This document shows positions 51,385 through 60,653 of a stretch of DNA of 64,000 nucleotides, piece by piece. Made by a program: the position numbers and the translations under genes. The first letter of the stretch is position 1. The number at the start of each line of letters is the position of its first letter. The DNA is from Actinoplanes missouriensis 431 (GTDB taxonomy: Bacteria > Actinomycetota > Actinomycetes > Mycobacteriales > Micromonosporaceae). The notes beneath the pieces were generated by a model. It made no database searches, was not told the origin of the DNA, and was given only the letters and a program-made list of their open reading frames with translations. The stretch lies in NCBI RefSeq assembly GCF_000284295.1, contig NC_017093.1:5456001-5520000 (forward strand), written 5' to 3'.

Positions 51385-52316
51385 CGGCCGCCTTCCGACG
51401 CAGAGCCGGACGGCGCGGGGGATCCGGAGCCGTCCGGCGACGAAGAGGAGGAGCCCGACGGCGCGGGCGGTGGGGTGCTCGGGGTGGCGACCCGCAGCTT
51501 CAGCTCGGTCGCCGCCTCGAGCGTCACGTCTTTCACCTCGGTCGCCTCGAACGACATGCCGTACCGCCCGACGAGGGTCTCGAAGAAATGCCCGGCGTAA
51601 CCCTTGCGGAAGTCGCCGGCCAGGTCACCGGGACCGATCGCCACCACCTCGTACGGCGAGGCGACCGGTTGCACGTTGACCAGGATCGCCTCGCCCGCCT
51701 GCCGGATCGTCGACGTGGCGGTGAGGCGCTGCCCGTTGATGGAGATCGCCTCGGCGCCCGCGCTCCACAGCGCGTTCGTGGCGAGTTGCAGGTCGGTGTC
51801 CTTCACCCGGCTCTCGGTGCGCCGTTCCCCGGTCACCGGGTCCACCGTCGTCGGGCCGTCCGCCAGGGTCACCTTCGCCCCGGAGCCGTGCACGGTCTCG
51901 AACCCGGTGGCCGCCTCCAGGTCGCGCAGGCGCGCCAGTGCGGCGCCGCTGAGTTCCCGCTCGCGCAGCGCGGCGACCTCCTCGGCCAGCGCGTCCGCCC
52001 GGCTCTGCAGCTCGGCGGTCTCGCCGCGCCGGTTCTCCACCTGGTCGACCAGCTCGTCACGGGCCTGGGTGCGGGCCGGCTCCTCGGCGACCGTCTGCTG
52101 GTAGGCGACCACCAGCAGGAAACCGATCACCAGCAGGACGACGGCTGTCGAGGCGGCCGCCGTCCGCCGGGCGGCGCCGGTGCGGCCCCGGCCCTCGGCC
52201 TTACGGGCGGCGGCGTCGGCGTAACCGGGGTCGAGCGGGTTCTGGAAGAGGGCGGTCAGGAAGTCCGGGCCGTACGTCCGCTTGCCCGAGCCGCCGTCCG
52301 GATCCGGAACCGTCAC
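51381..52316 (-). CDS. DUF881 membrane-anchored protein
   Basis: A 311-residue protein with a cytoplasmic N-terminus, one membrane helix (about 55-75, TAVVLLVIGFLLVVAYQQTV), a coiled coil (ELVDQVENRRGETAELQSRADALAEEVAALRERE), the DUF881 domain (VHGSGAKVTLADGPTTVD ... VASPYEVVAIGPGDLAGDF) and a Ser/Pro-rich tail. GTG at 52316 overlaps the phosphatidyltransferase stop (GTGA). Matches Rv1823 by position. Confidence 0.87.
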   Translation of the reverse strand: MTVPDPDGGSGKRTYGPDFLTALFQNPLDPGYADAAARKAEGRGRTGAARRTAAASTAVVLLVIGFLLVVAYQQTVAEEPARTQARDELVDQVENRRGETAELQSRADALAEEVAALRERELSGAALARLRDLEAATGFETVHGSGAKVTLADGPTTVDPVTGERRTESRVKDTDLQLATNALWSAGAEAISINGQRLTATSTIRQAGEAILVNVQPVASPYEVVAIGPGDLAGDFRKGYAGHFFETLVGRYGMSFEATEVKDVTLEAATELKLRVATPSTPPPAPSGSSSSSPDGSGSPAPSGSASEGGR

Positions 52317-52945
52317 GGCTCGACCGTCCGCGGCGGCGCGGTCCGCGGCTCTGCCCGGTCGGCCCGCAGCAGCTGCGTCACCTGGATCAGGTAGAGCACC
52401 GCGGCCGCCCAGTACAGCGCCAGCGCCCACCAGGCCAGCCCCCAGCCGGTCGGGTACGCCCACGACTCCCACGCCGGAACGGCTTTCGCCAGCAGGATGA
52501 TCGGGAACGCGGCGAGCAGCAGGAACGTGCCGGTCTTGCCGACGTAGTGGACGGGGAGCGGACCGTACCCATGCCGGCGCAGCACCATCAGCGCCACGCC
52601 CATCACCGCTTCGCGGAGCAGCAGCGCGCCGGTGAACCACCACGGGACCACGTCCCGCACGGTGAAGCCGATCAGCGTGGCCAGGATGTAGAGCCGGTCC
52701 GCGAACGGGTCGAGCAGCTCACCGAGGCGGCTCACCGAGTTCATCCGGCGGGCCAGGTAACCGTCGACCCAGTCGGTCGAGCCGCCGATCGCCAGCACGA
52801 TCACCGCGGCGACGTCGTGCTTCGCGACGAGCAGCAGGTAGAGGAAGAGCGGGACGCCGGCGAGCCGGAGAAAGCTGATCACGTTGGGAAGGGTGAAGAT
52901 GCGGTTGGAGGTCTCGATGGACGGCGCAGGTCGCTGCGACATCAC
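52313..52945 (-). CDS. CDP-alcohol phosphatidyltransferase (PgsA type)
   Basis: A 210-residue integral membrane enzyme with the family motif Asp-x-x-Asp-Gly-x-x-Ala-Arg...Gly-x-x-x-Asp-x-x-x-Asp (DWVDGYLARRMNSVSRLGELLDPFAD). It transfers a phosphatidyl group from CDP-diacylglycerol to glycerol-3-phosphate or phosphatidylglycerol, giving phosphatidylglycerophosphate or cardiolipin. Position matches Rv1822 (pgsA2). GTG at 52945 or ATG at 52942, with GAGAGGAAG upstream. First gene of the block reading leftward. Confidence 0.92.
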   Translation of the reverse strand: MMSQRPAPSIETSNRIFTLPNVISFLRLAGVPLFLYLLLVAKHDVAAVIVLAIGGSTDWVDGYLARRMNSVSRLGELLDPFADRLYILATLIGFTVRDVVPWWFTGALLLREAVMGVALMVLRRHGYGPLPVHYVGKTGTFLLLAAFPIILLAKAVPAWESWAYPTGWGLAWWALALYWAAAVLYLIQVTQLLRADRAEPRTAPPRTVEP

Positions 52946-53265
52946 GACTTCCTCTCCCCCTCGGCCCGGGCCCCCGCTCGGCGCCTGACTCGTGGCCGGG
53001 CCTCACGGCTCCGCCCACTCGCCGAGCAACTATAACCAGCCGCGTTCCCGTGCCCGACGCGCAGTCACAGGTGCCACACCCTCTAATGCATCCTAGGAGG
53101 CTAGACCAATGGCCGAGCCTGGGCGTCACCCGAGTGGTATACCAGTGTCTGCTTTCACATCCTCGCCCGGCGATCTCCGTTCGCCCAGGTCACGCCGGAC
53201 AGCCACGCGAACACACCCGGTGATCGGCGGTTGGCAATCCGTCACCGCAGGTTCAAGCTGAAGGC
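52946..53265. other. Divergent promoter region between pgsA-type and araC-type genes
   Basis: 320 bases with no convincing gene. It holds a GC-rich segment (52960-53020), an AT-richer stretch CTATAACCAG near 53031, an AGGAGG box near 53096-53101 followed by a 50-codon frame (53111 onward) judged doubtful, and a GTATAC-centred palindrome at 53133-53146. Confidence 0.6.
53133..53146. promoter_or_regulatory. Palindrome AGTGGTATACCAGT (GntR-like site)
   Basis: TGGTATACCA (53135-53144) is a perfect 10-base palindrome with near-matching flanks. The GT-N-TA-N-AC pattern resembles HutC/DasR-type GntR operators, two bases shorter than the dre consensus. It lies 120 bases upstream of the AraC regulator gene and about 190 bases upstream of the pgsA-type gene. 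Confidence 0.45.
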
Positions 53266-54222
53266 GTGTTGTCGGTGAAACATGAGATCCACAGCGTGGA
53301 TCAGGCGCAGCAGGTGCTCAACGAGTCGTTCTACGCGATGGACGTCGAGGTGCTCGCCCCCCGGCCGGACTGGACCGCCTCGTTCGCCGTCGGCGGCGAC
53401 GACACGGTCATGATCGGCGACCTGCACCTCGGCGTGGACGTGCGGGTCGACGCCGGCGAGCTCGGGGCGTACCACGTGAACCTGCCGCTCTCCGGCCAGA
53501 TGGTCTTCCGGCAGGGCCGCTCCGGCCCGTGGCTCGCCTCCACCACGCGCGCCGGGGTCTACCTGCCGACCGGGCACACCGTCGTGGACCGCTGGTCCGG
53601 CGACTGCCGGATCATCGCCGTGAAGATCAGCCGCGCCGAGCTGGAGAACCACCTGTCGCTGATCCTGGACGCGCCGGTCCGCGGCCCGATCGACCTGACA
53701 CCCCAGCTCGACGTCAGCCGCGGCGCCGGCGCCGCCTGGGCCCGGCTGGCCCGGATGATCGCCGCCGACACCGCCGACGCCGGGCTCACCGGTCATCCGG
53801 TGATCGGCGCCCGGCTGCGCGAGACACTGGTCAGCGGCCTGCTGACGGCGAGCGGCCATCGGTACCGGGACGCCATGGAGCGCCACCGGCCGGCCCTGGC
53901 GGCGCCCGGGGCGATCCGGCGGGTGGCCGAGGCGATGCGCGCGCAGCCGGGCCGTCCGTTCACCGTGGCCGATCTCGCCGCCATCGCCGGCGTGGGCGTA
54001 CGGTCACTGCAGCTGGGCTTCCAGAGGTACGCGGGGATGCCGCCGATGACGTATCTCCGGCAACTGCGGCTGGGCCTGGTCCACGAGGAGCTCCGCCGGG
54101 CCGCGCCCGGGACGACGGTGGCCCAGGTCGCCTACCGCTACGGCTTCACCCATCACAGCCGCTTCGCCGCCGCCTACCGCCGGCGCTACGGCGTCACCCC
54201 CTCGCACACCCTTCACTGTTGA
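53266..54222 (+). CDS. AraC-family transcriptional regulator
   Basis: A 318-residue regulator. The N-terminal half resembles the AraC-binding-like domain (PF14525 type: LPLSGQMVFRQGRSGPWLASTTRAGVYLPTG). The C-terminal two HTH motifs are FTVADLAAIAGVGVRSLQLGFQRYAGMPPMTYLRQLRL and TTVAQVAYRYGFTHHSRFAAAYRRRYGVTPS. The start is uncertain: GTG at 53266 or 53275, both near GAAGG. No clear target gene adjoins it. Confidence 0.87.
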   Translation: MLSVKHEIHSVDQAQQVLNESFYAMDVEVLAPRPDWTASFAVGGDDTVMIGDLHLGVDVRVDAGELGAYHVNLPLSGQMVFRQGRSGPWLASTTRAGVYLPTGHTVVDRWSGDCRIIAVKISRAELENHLSLILDAPVRGPIDLTPQLDVSRGAGAAWARLARMIAADTADAGLTGHPVIGARLRETLVSGLLTASGHRYRDAMERHRPALAAPGAIRRVAEAMRAQPGRPFTVADLAAIAGVGVRSLQLGFQRYAGMPPMTYLRQLRLGLVHEELRRAAPGTTVAQVAYRYGFTHHSRFAAAYRRRYGVTPSHTLHC

Positions 54223-54233
54223 TCCGGTGGCCG

Positions 54234-56183
54234 TCAGCGGCGGCCGCGGCGGGCCCGGACGTAGTCGTCGATGACGTAACGGCCCAGCTCCTCGGCGTCC
54301 GGGCTGAAGACCCGGCCGCCGTTGCGCTCGGCCACCTTGCCGATGAAGCGCTGCAACCCCGGATCGTCACCCAGCATGAAGACGTTGAGCGTGGCGCCGT
54401 ACCGGGTGAGCTGGTCCACCTCGCGCACCGTCGCCCGCACGGTCTCCGGCGTCGGCGGCCACCAGAAGACCGCCTCGCCGTCCTCCTCCAGGTGCGCGGT
54501 CGGCTCGCCGTCGGTCACCACCAGCACGACCGGCTCGGCGCCCGGATGCCGGCGCAGGTGCCGGCCGGCCAGCATCAGCGCGTGCTGCAGGTTGGTGCCT
54601 TTCTCGATGGTCGGCTCGATCGCCGCGAGCTCGCCCTGGCCGAGGGTCTGCGCGTGCAGGCCGAAGCCGATGATCTGCAGCGAGTCCTGCGGGTACTTCG
54701 TGGCGACCAGGTGGGACAGCGCCAGGGCGGTCTGTTTCATCGGGCCCCAGCGGCCGTCCGCGTACATCGAGTACGACAGGTCGACGCAGAGAGCCACCGC
54801 CGCGGACGCGCGCCGCTCGGTCTCGGCCACCTCGAAGTCATCCGGCTCCAGGCGTACCGGAAGGGTCTGAAGGTCTCGGGAAGCGGCCCGGCGGCGGACC
54901 GCGTTGCCGATCGTGCGCACCACGTCGAGCGGCTGGTCGTCGCCGAACTCCCAGCGTCGCGACGAGCCGATCAGATCACCGGCCGCGCCCGCGTCGCGCA
55001 TGTCGTGCTCGCCCCGCTTGCCCCCGGCGATGTCCTGGAAGATCCGTGCCAGGGCGGTGTGGCCGAGCCGGCGCAGCGCTTTCGGCGAGAGGGTGAGGCC
55101 CTCGGTGTCGCGCTGCACCCAGCCCTGGCGGCGCAGTTCCCGTTCCAGCTCGCGCAGCCGGCGCACGTCGTCGGCGGCGCCCCGGCCGAGCTGGCGCTCC
55201 ACGGCCTCGACGTCCACGTCGTCCAGGGTGGCGCCCGGATGCTCCTGGCCGAGCTGGTCGATCAGCTCGTCCAGGTCGGCGATCTCACCGAGCGCGGACG
55301 CGGCGTCGCCGTACCCCAGGTCGTTCGGACCGCGCATCCGCTCGCCGCGACCCCAGTTCATGCCGGGGCGCAGCGCCTTCAGGTTGTCGGTGAGCTCGGC
55401 CAGCTGCTCCGCGAGGGGGCCGTCGCCGAGCGCCTGGGCCATCAGGTTCTGCAGCTCCTCGCGCTGCTGCGGGCTGAGTGAGCGCATCAGCCGCTCGGCG
55501 GCGGCCGCCTGGCGGGCCAGCGAGTCGATCAGCTCGTCGACGGTGCGCGGGTTGTCCGGGAAGAACTGCCCGTGCTTGTCCATGAACTCGCGGAAGGCGT
55601 CGTCGGTGTCCTCCCCGCGAGCGTGCTTGCCGAGCAGGTCGTTGAGGTCCGACACCATCGCCGAGACGTCGGTCAGGTCGCCCTGCCGCAGCGCCTGCTT
55701 CATGCCGGCGAAGCGCTGCTCGACAACCTCCTGGCGCAAACCGTCCAGGATCTGCTGGTAGATCTGCCGGGCGTCCTCGGACGCCCAGCGGTATTCGGAC
55801 AGCTCCCCGACGGCCTGCGAGACCGACCGGGGCAGGCTGTCGAGCTGCGCCTCGGCGAACCGCGCGTCATCGTCCTCGCGGGCTGCCAGCGCGTCCCGCT
55901 CGGCGGCCAGGGCCTGGTCCAGCATCTGCCGGGCCCTAGTGACCGCGCCGTCCAGGTTGCCCCGGCGCAGCGCGTCGCGCCGCAGCCGCTGCGCCCGGGC
56001 CCGCAGCTCGTCGAGCCCGCGGCCGTCCCGCGGGCCGCGCCGGATCAGGTCACGCAGCGCGTCGCGCAGGCTGTCGCCCTGCATGACCCGGTCGCCCATC
56101 TCGTCGACGGCGGCCCGCACGTCGTAGGGGGGTGCGAGCGGATCAGGACCGTTCTGCCACTCCCCATAGCGGAAGACCGGCAT
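54234..56183 (-). CDS. VWA-domain protein (Rv0959-like)
   Basis: A 649-residue protein: long helical, charge-rich N-terminal region (1-430) and a C-terminal von Willebrand A domain with the MIDAS motif DLSYSMYAD (about 455), conserved Thr (EKGTNLQHAL) and Asp (VVTDGEPT). Together with the ATPase gene two bases upstream it forms a MoxR/VWA pair, a chaperone-like module that remodels or inserts metal into a partner. Pair order matches Rv0958-Rv0959 in M. tuberculosis. Confidence 0.88.
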   Translation of the reverse strand: MPVFRYGEWQNGPDPLAPPYDVRAAVDEMGDRVMQGDSLRDALRDLIRRGPRDGRGLDELRARAQRLRRDALRRGNLDGAVTRARQMLDQALAAERDALAAREDDDARFAEAQLDSLPRSVSQAVGELSEYRWASEDARQIYQQILDGLRQEVVEQRFAGMKQALRQGDLTDVSAMVSDLNDLLGKHARGEDTDDAFREFMDKHGQFFPDNPRTVDELIDSLARQAAAAERLMRSLSPQQREELQNLMAQALGDGPLAEQLAELTDNLKALRPGMNWGRGERMRGPNDLGYGDAASALGEIADLDELIDQLGQEHPGATLDDVDVEAVERQLGRGAADDVRRLRELERELRRQGWVQRDTEGLTLSPKALRRLGHTALARIFQDIAGGKRGEHDMRDAGAAGDLIGSSRRWEFGDDQPLDVVRTIGNAVRRRAASRDLQTLPVRLEPDDFEVAETERRASAAVALCVDLSYSMYADGRWGPMKQTALALSHLVATKYPQDSLQIIGFGLHAQTLGQGELAAIEPTIEKGTNLQHALMLAGRHLRRHPGAEPVVLVVTDGEPTAHLEEDGEAVFWWPPTPETVRATVREVDQLTRYGATLNVFMLGDDPGLQRFIGKVAERNGGRVFSPDAEELGRYVIDDYVRARRGRR

Positions 56184-56185
56184 GA

Positions 56186-57610
56186 TCAGCTCCCGTACAG
56201 GGTGCGGCCGTCGTCGGTCAGCTCCTTGGCCAGCCGCCGGGTCAGGTGCAGCCCCTCCAGCACGAACTCCACACCGGACGCCGCCTGGCCGGAGCTCGGC
56301 GCGTCACCGAACCCGAGCCGGTCGAGCACCTTGGACAGGCCCGGCACGGTGCCGATCTGCCCGAGCAGCTCCTCGGCGCTGACCAGGTCGCCGGTCTGCA
56401 CGATCGCGCCGTCGGCGACCAGGTCGGTGAAGCCGGAGAGGTCCAGGCCGGCGAGCCGGGCCCGGAACGTCTCGGCCGTCGCAACCCGCAGCAGGTGCCC
56501 GAGGATCTCGGTCTCCCGGCCCTCCTCGCCGCTCTCGAACTCGACCTTGCCGCGCAGCGTGGACGTGACCGAGACCGCGTCGCAGATCCGGGCCACCGCC
56601 TCCCGCTCGCCGCGCAGGCCGGCCCGGCGCAGCGCGGACGCGGCGACGGTCTCGGCGGCGGCGATCGCGAACCGGGCGGAGACGCCGGACCGGGCGTCCA
56701 CCGACGGCGACTCGCGGACGCCGCGCGTGTACCGCGCCAGGACGTCCACCAGGTGCTCGGGGACGGCCGCGACCAGGGCGGCCTCCTGACGGATCAGGGC
56801 GGTCTCCAGCTCCAGGTCGACCGGGTAGTGGGTGCGGATCTCGGCGCCGAAGCGGTCCTTCAGCGGGGTGATGATCCGGCCCCGGTTGGTGTAGTCCTCC
56901 GGGTTCGCGGAGGCGACCAGCAGCAGGTCGAGCGGCAGGCGCAGCTGGTAGCCGCGGACCTGGATGTCCCGCTCCTCCAGCACGTTGAGCAGCGACACCT
57001 GGATCCGCTCGGCCAGGTCGGGCAGCTCGTTCACCGCGAAGATGCCCCGGTTGGTCCGGGGCACCAGGCCGAAGTGGATGGTCTCCGGGTCACCGAGGGC
57101 GCGGCCCTCGGCCACCTTGATCGGGTCGACGTCGCCGACCAGGTCGCCGACGCTGGTGTCCGGGGTGGCGAGCTTCTCGCCGTACCGCTCGGAGCGGTGC
57201 AGCCAGGAGACCGGCAGGAGGTCGCCGGCCTCGGCGGCCAGCCGCCGGCTCCCCGGCGTCAGCGGATGGTACGGGTGCTCGTGCAGCTCCGAGCCGGTGA
57301 TGAACGGCGTCCACTCGTCGAGCAGGCCGGTCAGCGACCGGATCAGACGGGTCTTGCCCTGGCCGCGCTCGCCGAGCAGCACCATGTCGTGGCCGGCGAG
57401 CAGGGCCCGCTCGACCTCGGGGAGCACCGTGTCGTCGTACCCCACGATGCCGGGGAAACGCGGCTGCCCGGTGCGCATGCGGTCCAGGAGATTGTCGCGC
57501 AACTCCTGTTTGACGGTGCGGAACTCGTGCCCGCTCGCACGCAGCTCGCCCAGAGTGCGCGGCAGGTCGGCGGGGGGAATGGGTGTGATCGCGGAAGGAG
57601 CCTCTGTCAC
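56186..57610 (-). CDS. MoxR/Mg-chelatase-like AAA+ ATPase (Rv0958-like)
   Basis: A 474-residue AAA+ ATPase. Walker A LLGERGQGKTRLI (about 85), sensor-region LLVASANPEDYTNRGRIITPLKDRFGAEIRTHYP, arginine-rich tail. The sequence GIFAVNELPDLAERIQVSLLNVLEERDIQVRG is the Mg-chelatase/RavA-type Walker B region. GTG at 57610 is preferred; the frame extends 12 codons further. It works with the downstream VWA protein. Confidence 0.9.
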   Translation of the reverse strand: MTEAPSAITPIPPADLPRTLGELRASGHEFRTVKQELRDNLLDRMRTGQPRFPGIVGYDDTVLPEVERALLAGHDMVLLGERGQGKTRLIRSLTGLLDEWTPFITGSELHEHPYHPLTPGSRRLAAEAGDLLPVSWLHRSERYGEKLATPDTSVGDLVGDVDPIKVAEGRALGDPETIHFGLVPRTNRGIFAVNELPDLAERIQVSLLNVLEERDIQVRGYQLRLPLDLLLVASANPEDYTNRGRIITPLKDRFGAEIRTHYPVDLELETALIRQEAALVAAVPEHLVDVLARYTRGVRESPSVDARSGVSARFAIAAAETVAASALRRAGLRGEREAVARICDAVSVTSTLRGKVEFESGEEGRETEILGHLLRVATAETFRARLAGLDLSGFTDLVADGAIVQTGDLVSAEELLGQIGTVPGLSKVLDRLGFGDAPSSGQAASGVEFVLEGLHLTRRLAKELTDDGRTLYGS

Positions 57611-57724
57611 CGCAAGAACGCTACTCCTGTCGCTGCGACAATCCACGAATGTGATGGGCGACGCATCCAGACCCGCGAGATTGGCTCTGGCTCACCCCGG
57701 TCGGCGCGGCGCAGGCTCAGCGGC

Positions 57725-58540
57725 ATGACAGACATCGCACGGTACGTGGCGTTCAGCTCGGATCCGGCGGGAGGCAACCCGGCCGGCGTGGTCCTGGACG
57801 CCTCCGGGCTCGACGACCAGCAGATGCAGAAGATCGCGGCCGAGGTGGGGTACTCGGAGACCGCGTTCGTGACCGGCCCCGACGGCGACGGGATCCGGGT
57901 GCGCTACTTCAGCCCGCTCGCCGAGGTCCCGTTCTGCGGGCACGCGACGGTCGCCACGGCGGTCGCGCTCGGCGACGGCGACCACCTGTTCGTCACCAAC
58001 GCGGGGCCGGTCCCGGTCACGGTCGCGGCCGGGGTGGCGACACTGACCAGCGTGGACCCGCGCGTGACGGACCTCCCCGCGGACCAGCTGGCGGAGCTGC
58101 TCGCGGCGCTGCGCTGGGACACCGGCGACCTCGACGAGCAGCTGCCGCCCCGGGTGGCGTACGCCGGGGCGTACCACCCGATCCTGGCCGTGACCAGCCG
58201 CCGGCGCCTCGCCGAGCTGGACTACGACGTGCCGGCGCTGAAAGCGCTGATGGAGGCGCACGGCTGGACCACCGTGCAGCTGGTGTCCCGCGCCTCGGCG
58301 GACACCTTCGACGTGCGCAACCCGTTCCCGATCGGCGGCGTCTACGAGGACCCGGCGACCGGCGCGGCGGCCGCGGCGCTCGGCGGGTACCTGCGTGAGC
58401 TGGGGATCGTGCCGCAGGAGGCGACCGTCGCCCTGCGCCAGGGCGACGACATGGGCCGGCCCAGCCGGATCACGGTCCGGCTCGTCGCCGGCTCCCCCGG
58501 CGTGCGGGTCAGCGGGAACGCCGCCCCGATCACGGAATAA
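57725..58540 (+). CDS. PhzF-family isomerase/epimerase
   Basis: A 271-residue PhzF/DapF-like protein: SSDPAGGNPAGVVLDA, EVGYSETAFV (catalytic Glu), RYFSPLAEVPFCGHATVATA and the C-terminal EDPATGAAAAALGGYLRE with GDDMGRPSRI. Family members isomerise trans-2,3-dihydro-3-hydroxyanthranilate or related compounds; no phenazine genes are present. Probably co-transcribed with the PPOX-type gene 28 bases downstream. Confidence 0.9.
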   Translation: MTDIARYVAFSSDPAGGNPAGVVLDASGLDDQQMQKIAAEVGYSETAFVTGPDGDGIRVRYFSPLAEVPFCGHATVATAVALGDGDHLFVTNAGPVPVTVAAGVATLTSVDPRVTDLPADQLAELLAALRWDTGDLDEQLPPRVAYAGAYHPILAVTSRRRLAELDYDVPALKALMEAHGWTTVQLVSRASADTFDVRNPFPIGGVYEDPATGAAAAALGGYLRELGIVPQEATVALRQGDDMGRPSRITVRLVAGSPGVRVSGNAAPITE

Positions 58541-58568
58541 GTTCCGCGGGCGGGAGGCTGCCCCTGTC

Positions 58569-59000
58569 ATGACGGCAACCCTGTTCGACCCGCGCACGCT
58601 GCTCGCGGAGAGCCGGCTCGGTGTCCTCGCCACGATCAAGGCGGACGGCCGGCCGCAGCTCTCCCCGGTCACGCCCTACTACGACGCCGAGGCCGACGTC
58701 ATCCTGGTCTCGATGACCGAGGGGCGGGCCAAGACCATCAACCTGCGCCGCGACCCGCGGGCCACCCTCGAGGTGACGAGCGCGGACGGCTGGTCGTGGG
58801 CGACCGCCGAGGGCGTCGCCACCCTCACCGGCCCGGGTGACGACCCGGCCGGGCCGGAGGTGGAGGCGCTCGTCGACTACTACCGGCGGGCCGCCGGCGA
58901 GCATCCGGACTGGGACGAGTACCGGTCGGTGATGGTGGCCGACCGGCGGGTGCTCATGACGATGACCGTGGACCACGTCTACGGAGCCAGCCTGCGGTAA
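58569..59000 (+). CDS. PPOX-class (F420- or FMN-dependent) oxidoreductase
   Basis: A 143-residue split-barrel protein: ESRLGVLATIKADGRPQLSPVTPYYDAEADVILVSMTEGRAKTINLRRDPRATLEV is typical of pyridoxamine-phosphate-oxidase-like F420-binding proteins common in actinomycetes. Substrate unknown. GGGAGG precedes the ATG. Follows phzF-type gene in the same direction. Confidence 0.87.
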   Translation: MTATLFDPRTLLAESRLGVLATIKADGRPQLSPVTPYYDAEADVILVSMTEGRAKTINLRRDPRATLEVTSADGWSWATAEGVATLTGPGDDPAGPEVEALVDYYRRAAGEHPDWDEYRSVMVADRRVLMTMTVDHVYGASLR

Positions 59001-59030
59001 GGGCCTGCGGTAAATCTAGGATGGCGCTTG

Positions 59031-60647
59031 ATGAGCGCCACGATGATTGCCCGGGATCTCGCCGCGGGGCACGGCGACCGCACCCTCTTCGCCGGACTCG
59101 ACCTCGTCGTCGCGCCGGGCGACGTGATCGGTCTGGTCGGCGTGAACGGGGCGGGCAAGACGACTCTCCTGCGTACCCTCGCCGGTCTGATCCCCACCGA
59201 GGGCGGAAGCGTCGCGCTCAGCCCGCCCACCGCCAACGTCGGATATCTGCCGCAGGAACGGGAGCGGCGAACCGGCGAGACCGTCCGTGACTTCCTGGCG
59301 CGCCGCACCGGGGTGGCCGCCGCGCAGGAGGCCATGGACGCCGCCGCGCAGGCGCTCGCGGACGGGGCGCCGGACGCCGACGACAGGTACGCGGCCGCCC
59401 TGGAACGCTGGCTCGACCTGGGCGGCGCCGACCTGGAGGAACGGGCCGAGGCGCTGACCATGGACCTCGACGCGCTGATGACCTCGCTCTCCGGCGGGCA
59501 GGCGGCCCGCGCCGGGCTGGCGTCGCTGCTGCTCAGCCGCTACGACATCTACCTGCTCGACGAGCCGACGAACGACCTGGACCTGGACGGGCTGGAGCGG
59601 ATCGAGGCGTTCGTCTCGGGTCTGCGGGCCGGCGCCGTCGTGGTCAGCCACGACCGTGAGTTCCTGACCCGGACCGTCACCAAGGTCCTCGAACTGGACC
59701 TCGCCCAGCAACAGGTGCACCTGTACGGCGGTGGCTACGCCTCCTACCTCGCCGAACGGGAACTGGCCCGGGCCCACGCGCGCGCCGCCTTCGAGTCGTA
59801 CGCCGACAAGAAGGACGACCTGCTCGAACGGGCCCGGATGCAGCGCGCCTGGATGGACAAGGGCGTCCGCAACGCCCGCCGCAAGGCGCCCGACAACGAC
59901 AAGATCGCGAAGAGCCAGCGCGGGGAGACCAGCGAGAAGCAGGCCGCCAAGGCCCGGCAGACCGAGAAGATGATCGAGCGGCTGGAGGTCGTCGAGGAGC
60001 CCCGCAAGGAGTGGGAGCTGCGCATGGAGATCGCCGCGGCGCCCCGGTCCGGCGCGGTGGTGGCGACCCTGCGCGATGCGGTGGTCACGCGCGGCTCGTT
60101 CACGCTCGGCCCGGTGACCCTGCAGATCGACTGGGCCGACCGGGTGGCGATCACCGGCGGCAACGGCGCGGGCAAGTCGACGCTGCTCGACGCGCTGCTC
60201 GGCCGGATCCCGCTCGGCTCCGGGACGCAGCACCTCGGCCCCGGTGTGGTGGTCGGCGAGGTCGACCAGGCGCGCGGGCTGTTCCTCGGCGAGGAGCCGC
60301 TGATGCGGGCGTTCGGCGCGGCCGTCCCGGCCTGGGCGGACGCCGACGTGCGCACGCTGCTCGCCAAGTTCGGTCTGCGGTCCGACCAAGTGATGCGGCC
60401 GGCGGGGACGCTGTCGCCGGGCGAGCGGACCCGGGCGGCGCTGGCGCTGTTGCAGGCGCGCGGGGTGAATCTGCTGGTCCTGGATGAGCCGACGAACCAT
60501 CTGGACCTGCCGGCCATCGAGCAGCTGGAGGCGGCGCTGGGCGGGTACACGGGGACGCTGCTGCTGGTGACACACGACCGCCGGATGCTGGAGGCGGTGG
60601 CGACGAACCGTCACCTGGAGGTGGCGGACGGCAAGGTGACCGCCTGA
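59031..60647 (+). CDS. ABC-F family ATPase
   Basis: A 538-residue soluble protein with two ABC domains and no membrane segment: Walker A GVNGAGKTTL and GGNGAGKSTL, signatures LSGGQAARAGLASLL and LSPGERTRAALALL, Walker B YLLDEPTNDLDLDGL and LVLDEPTNHLDLPAI. The charged linker (about 235-330, ending EKQAAKARQTEKMIERLE) is the P-site tRNA interaction motif. ABC-F proteins act on ribosomes, in translation or antibiotic protection. TAGGAT at 59017-59022 lies eight bases before the ATG; likely leaderless. Confidence 0.93.
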   Translation: MSATMIARDLAAGHGDRTLFAGLDLVVAPGDVIGLVGVNGAGKTTLLRTLAGLIPTEGGSVALSPPTANVGYLPQERERRTGETVRDFLARRTGVAAAQEAMDAAAQALADGAPDADDRYAAALERWLDLGGADLEERAEALTMDLDALMTSLSGGQAARAGLASLLLSRYDIYLLDEPTNDLDLDGLERIEAFVSGLRAGAVVVSHDREFLTRTVTKVLELDLAQQQVHLYGGGYASYLAERELARAHARAAFESYADKKDDLLERARMQRAWMDKGVRNARRKAPDNDKIAKSQRGETSEKQAAKARQTEKMIERLEVVEEPRKEWELRMEIAAAPRSGAVVATLRDAVVTRGSFTLGPVTLQIDWADRVAITGGNGAGKSTLLDALLGRIPLGSGTQHLGPGVVVGEVDQARGLFLGEEPLMRAFGAAVPAWADADVRTLLAKFGLRSDQVMRPAGTLSPGERTRAALALLQARGVNLLVLDEPTNHLDLPAIEQLEAALGGYTGTLLLVTHDRRMLEAVATNRHLEVADGKVTA

Positions 60648-60653
60648 AGAGCA

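Noticed and set aside
53111..53266. 50-codon frame after AGGAGG
   Set aside because: Arg/Thr/Ser-rich product without features and overlapping promoter elements; not reported as a gene, though the AGGAGG is noted.
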